A stretch of 64,000 nucleotides of DNA from Vigna angularis (lineage: Eukaryota; Streptophyta; Magnoliopsida; Fabales; Fabaceae), in assembly GCF_016808095.1 (NCBI RefSeq), contig NC_068979.1, forward strand, positions 12,113,001 to 12,177,000, given 5' to 3'. Numbering within the stretch: position 1 is the stretch's first letter; every line of letters begins with the position of its first letter. The position numbers were made by a program, and so were the translations under genes. Positions 58,863-64,000 of this stretch are shown piece by piece. Under the pieces are notes generated by a model. It worked only from the letters and a program-made list of their open reading frames with translations. It was not told the origin of the DNA and searched no databases.

Positions 58863-59560
58863 CACCTAATGATTATTTTATTCGTCCAACGATCAATTCT
58901 CTCTAAGCTCTTTGGATTTTAATATCTCGAATTTCACTTAGTGAGAAGATTGACTTGTTTAACAATTTGACCACCTTAAACTCCTTGGATCTTATTAAAA
59001 TGAATTTTTCTTAACAATCAATTACTTTCCTAACAACCTAAATCTTGAGAGCCTTATTTATCAGGCTCACCCAACAAAGGTTTGACTTGCTCAATGAGTA
59101 AAATGGTCTAAGCTCTCTAAAATTTCAAAAATCAAATTTCATTTAACGAGTGATTGGATAGCCCGACAAGTCTTCATAATTTCATAAATATGACAAATAT
59201 ATCAGCTTGATCTATTGACTCCAATTGGTGTTTTTATCTCTCTTACAAGTCACAAATTCATTTCAATTCTATAATATGATACCATGAGCTAATATAATAA
59301 AACTAATATACCTATCTTTAGTTTGTTGCTCAATCACGTATTAATATCTTAAATCAAAATCTCAATCAATATTCAACAATCATCATATTCTAAATGTCTC
59401 AAATGGATAAACTCATCATATATTGAATACCACATTCAATCATTCCTTTACTTGGATGAACATTACAATCCTATTATAGATTTAGGTGTCTTCAAAGAAT
59501 ACAATACATGTACACAAACAACTTATTGATAACATACCTCCTAACCATATGATCAAACAT
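58863..59560. other. Intergenic
   Basis: No supported gene; moderately AT-rich, nothing recognisable. Confidence 0.4.
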
Positions 59561-59569
59561 CTACAAGAA

Positions 59570-60385
59570 GAGTTGAAGTCATCCATGAAGATGATTTAAA
59601 CTCTACCCTTTAGACCACCTTTGGAGCCATCATGAAGCATAGCTTGGAGTAGTGTAAGTTTCTTTAGGCCATGTATTTTCGCCAAGTAGTGTAGGTTTCT
59701 TTAGGCCATGTATTTTCGCCAAGTAAGGTTTGTTTAAGGCTTGTATTAAGGCCTAATTGGTGTAGGATTTTTCTTTAAGCTAGACATCCAAACCAAGTGG
59801 AAAGTATGTGTCATGTGTCATGTTTTTATCGGAGAGGATTTAACTTTAGTAGTGGCCACATGACACTCTATAAATGGAGAGGATTATGTTTTGTGAGTGG
59901 TCACATGTCCTCTCATCATTGGAGAGAATTTGTGGATACTTGTTCACTCCTTAGAAGGCCTTATTTTTAGTCAATGAGAACAAATGTGAGAGATCATGCT
60001 TTTAGGATTTTTAGGAGACATCCTTAGCCTATAAATAGAGGTGTCTCCTATCATGTATTCATCTTTGATGTTGAGTAATGTTATGCTGCCCATTTTTTGC
60101 CATACTATTCATCTCAGATCAAGACTAGAGCAACCCATGAGGTCCCTCTAGTCACTTTCTTCCTTGAGTTGGCCTAGCCTCTCTTAGAGCCACCAAACAC
60201 TACGCCACCACCACCATATCTCCTAGAGGTCATGAGTTTCTATCCTATCCACACCTTAGCTCATCATCCTTGGACCATTTACCACCACATTTTTGTACCA
60301 TTCATCCAAGGAAACATCCCTCCATGCACATCTCCTAGCTTTGACCTAACCTAGCCAAGTAGGTTGCTATCACTTATATAAACAA
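59570..60385 (+). repeat. LTR-like region with TATA box
   Basis: CTATAAATAGAGGTGTCTCC at about 60030 is a textbook TATA box followed by a leader ending in CTAGCCAAGTAGG...GCTATCA. An upstream 43-bp tandem duplication (about 59653-59737, TTTCTTTAGGCCATGTATTT twice) is included. The make-up suits a solo or fragmentary LTR, but neither end nor a target duplication could be fixed. Confidence 0.45.
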
Positions 60386-63300
60386 TATAAATATATTCTA
60401 ATACTCCTATATGAATAGAGATTATTCTTAGACATTTTTGAGTCACATACAACCAAACAATAATGCTGGTAAATTTTTAAAATAACTCAAGAAAAGATAC
60501 AAAATGAATTTAATAAAATTCTAAAGATTCCTATGACAATCTCTAATCCTTAAAAAAAAATTACCAAAGATAAAAAAAGTAAAAAAATAAAAGAATTCTA
60601 AAAGAATAATAATCTCTATAAAACAAAACTCAGTTAATTAACTTTTTTATAAATTTGAATTTAATAATAAAATAATCAAACTTCATTCATAAAAAAATAT
60701 TTTTTAATTCTTACGTAAGTAAATAATTAAAAATTTTGGAATTAGTGAGATAGACATGGAAGTGAAAAACTTGTAATATTAATGATGTGGGAGTGGAAGT
60801 ATGAAAGAGTGTGATGTCACTGATGGAATGGTTGCATAGTTATGTATGATGTTGGAGTGCAGTGACATTCATTCATTCGTTCATATGATATATGATTCCA
60901 AATTTGACTTTGTGAAGTAATGGATGCATGCAAAGATATGTGGGGGTCCCTTCCTCTTCTATCTTATCTCAACCCTTTACGATCGAGACAACACGCCAAC
61001 TTCCTATTCTTTCTTTTACAATTTCTACTAAATCTTCTCTTCTTCTTCCACCTCTTTCCCTTCGTTAAATTATTCAACAAATTCTAGATTATGCTTCTTC
61101 ATTATATTTTTTACACTTATAGGCTGTTTTTATTTTATTATTATTATTACTAGTTATTAAATTAATATTTTTTACTTTTTGAAAAAAATTATAAAAAATA
61201 GGTTAAAATTTTGTTCCTTTGATATTTGAAGTGAAGATGAAAATTGTTCCGATACTTTTAAAAATTTTACATTATTTAGCATAATAGAGAACAAAAGCAA
61301 TTTAAATATACTTTTTTATTTTTTAAAATCGACAATATCTTAAATGAAAATTTAAAATATAATTTGACATAAGTGTAAAGCAATGAGAAGTTAAATGATA
61401 TAATTTGTTTAGCAAATAAATAACTGTTTGAAATTTTTGTATTTAGTTATTGGTATAATAATATAGGGTGTAATTAATTTTGGGTCACGTGACTTCCATT
61501 TTAAGCAGTGAAGTTCTTCTTCCTTCCCTTTTTGACATTTTTCCGCTATTTCTATACTTTGATTTTGGCTTTCTTTCATGTCAACACAAGGTTCAGTGAC
61601 ACTGACCACATTGCTTATAAACCAAAAATTAACTTCTTTTAATGGCAGACCAACACCTTTATATAAAGCCATTCGACAATAGCAACTGTACCATAATTGA
61701 CGACTTATAATAATTAATCACATCGTTTAGAGCCCAATAATGCTTCCTAATTCAGGATTAAACAAACCAACACAATTTCTCCTTTTTTTCATTCACACAT
61801 TAAAAGCAAACTCAACCTCTTCTTTAGTTCACCATAAACCAAGGTTAGAACATCCAAAAAGAATTTATATGCTGCTCACTTATTTCTCTTTTATTTCTAA
61901 TCTGCTCCAACTTTCTAAAAACTACTATAGGTTAACCAAAAGGTTATCAATTTATATAGCATATGTATGATATTCTTAAAATAATATTTCCAGTTTGCAT
62001 TACTGTGTATTGGAAGGGCTCCTTCAGAAGGATTTAACAAATATAAAAAAATGATTTTTATAAATTAAAATCAGTTTAAATGTAGTTCAAAAAAATAATA
62101 CGAGAAAGTTAACTTATACATAAAACTAATTAATTTGATTTTTTTAGTTTATACCTTTTCGATAAACTCCACAGTTTTATCAATTTTATTAATTTTTATT
62201 ACAGTTGTAATTTGAATAAATTCATCTAACTTATTGACTAAAGATTCATACACCACATACTTAAAAAGGATAAGAATAATAATTAATAATTACAAATTAT
62301 CAATTGATGGTAAAAAAGTTGTCTAACAAAAATTGTTAAAAAAACATTTTCCTTAAAAATAACTAATAATAAACAACTTCTTAAACTACAGAGTAAACAG
62401 TTATTTTAGTTTCTAAAATTTTATACTAATGTGTTTGCAATTTTATTTTACCTTTTTTTTATTATTTTAAGGATTAAAGGAAGAACGTCTTCCCAATTGA
62501 AGGAAGGAGTAGAGTGAGTTATTTATGGATAATATTGCAAAAGTTTGGTGTTAGAAGGTGAATAGGGTGATGGAAGGAACATGCACAGTCCTCGGAAAGA
62601 TTTGGTGAAGCTCGTTGATCATCGTAAGTAATAAAGTAGTAATTTTTAGCCTGCATCAGAATGTGACATTATTCCAGAGCCTCGTGCATGCAACCTCAAA
62701 CAACTCGTTTTAGGGTTATTCAAATCACGTTCCCCTAAGCTTCATTACACATGAGCAGTGTCGTAACGTTACTACCTAAGGTTTTTGGGACCAGACAACC
62801 GTTGCCATCATGTTTTTTTATGAACTGGATCGTAATAGTTGTTATGTACATGGAACTTGAAATATGAATCACGCACTACTTTATTTTACCTCGTCTTAGA
62901 ATTTTACTTTAATCAATTCGAGGTATTTTATGCTGTCTTGAAGTTAAAGTTTTATTATGTTATAAGAGACATGTTTGTTTTGGTAGATTGGATCCTAGTT
63001 GATATGTATGAAATTTATAGACATGAAGAATTTGGTAGTTTAGTATGTTAATTTTAACATATGTCGTTACTTGGGTGATGTTGTTGTGGAGGGTAATAAA
63101 AAAAAGGAACACTGAACCAATAAACAATGGGGCGGTGACCTTGGTTGTCGACCCGTTCTCGTATTTCGTATAGCAAACAGAAGGAAAGTGGAAAGGCATT
63201 GGTCACATTAACTGATTTGGAATCCTGCACTGCAGGGGCTGGGTCTTGCATGCACCTCTGAGGGCACTGACATTATTGCCATATCTACACGTAGTAAAAT

Positions 63301-64000
63301 CAAATCACTGTTATTCAAACATGTCCATACTTAGAAACAGAAACTTACAAGGGATAACAGAAATGGAAAGCTGAAGGAAAAATGAGGGGAAGAATTTGGA
63401 GAAAGGTGCGCATAAAAGGGTCGAGGTAAAGAAGAAAGGGGAATCACCAATTCTCTGACTCTCTACATCTGGTTACAAGTTTAAAAAGGAAAGAAGGCCA
63501 TCTCATTTTAAGTCTAGTCACAAGTTTTGATAATAACTTATTCTGATATTTTATTAATTGCCCATCCTCTGGAGATTATTAGTCAATACCCAAACTTTAA
63601 AATTTCAGAGATCTTCACCATTGAAGCAAAGATTGAAGGAGGGTTCATTTTAGACCGATATATATATATTTTTTTCCTCACAGAAAGCTAACTAACAATA
63701 ACAACAGTAACGAAGAAAAGTGTTACTCTAGATTCAGGTCACAACAACCTATGAGCTTGCTCGATTACAATAATCCAATAAATATATAATGGTTGAAGCT
63801 TAAAACACGGAGATCCTTGTGACGTTGTATTAGGTCAGAATGAGGATCTATCGAGCAAGGAAGGATCGAAATACATAAAGACAGCTTTTGATGTGTAACT
63901 TTACAATGTCCTCAAAGATTTATTCGCGTGTTTTTCAAAATTCAGGGAAATGAGTTGAATAAAGTGAGACCAAGCAAAAAAGAGGTAATGCAAAATATTC
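60386..64000. other. Intergenic, nothing recognised
   Basis: AT-rich with no domain-bearing frame. The 87-residue frame at 61409-61672 (minus) and the 70-79-residue frames at 62839-63251 match no family I know. A short (AT)n lies near 63659-63669. Bases 60930-61030 and 62560-62640 are less AT-rich and could be UTR of a gene lying outside the window. Confidence 0.35.

Noticed and set aside
61409..61672. 87-residue minus-strand frame as a gene
   Set aside because: No recognisable domain, no splice partners or conserved neighbours visible; kept only as a note.

Overview
This is a gene-poor, AT-rich plant nuclear window dominated by transposable elements. The type of host gene, intron sizes and TE families suggest a legume, probably of the bean/cowpea group (Vigna/Phaseolus). 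That assignment rests on TE style (initiator-Met primer sites, TRIM sequence, clustered AACCGGTT palindromes) and is inference. Only one gene looks intact: a five-exon, minus-strand gene at 37394-41735 for an ABHD17-type alpha/beta hydrolase of 406 residues, with a cysteine-packed tail of about 105 residues.

Left third (1-20.8 kb). Three members of one Ty3/gypsy LTR lineage lie here: a solo LTR on the minus strand (957-3408), a solo LTR on the plus strand (5994-8434), and a complete chromodomain element (11062-20808). The complete element has 2498-bp LTRs, the perfect target duplication CTAAT, an initiator-Met primer site and a gag-pol frame broken by one TGA. Each of the three LTRs carries a different tandem array in roughly the same internal position. 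Between the second and third lies a tandem TRIM array (8716-9416) with target duplication CATGG.

Middle (20.8-37 kb). A very AT-rich repeat block is followed by a dense set of DNA transposons, most defined by exact target duplications. These are two related Mutator-like elements (23530-24665 and 32945-35519), the second with another Mutator-like element nested in it (33720-35047); a hairpin Mutator-type MITE (26736-27079); a hAT element (30095-30991); and a Pack-MULE (31259-32302) that captured an FHA-domain gene fragment with its intron. LTR fragments, a broken Ty1/copia RNase H and a cluster of five GTAACCGGTTAC palindromes are also present.

Right part (37-64 kb). After the hydrolase gene come a decayed TRIM (about 45.5-45.8 kb), a CACTA-like element (48017-49013), remnants of an LTR family with a TGG(C/T)GCCCACCGTGGG-type primer site, a broken TIR-NB-ARC resistance-gene fragment (about 53.8-54.2 kb), a 692-bp inverted repeat built from that LTR (56848-57539), another hAT element (57911-58854) and an LTR-like stretch near 59.6-60.4 kb. 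The last 3.6 kb shows nothing I can name. No tRNA, rRNA or CRISPR was seen. All boundaries and counts were read by eye; no alignment or database search was run.
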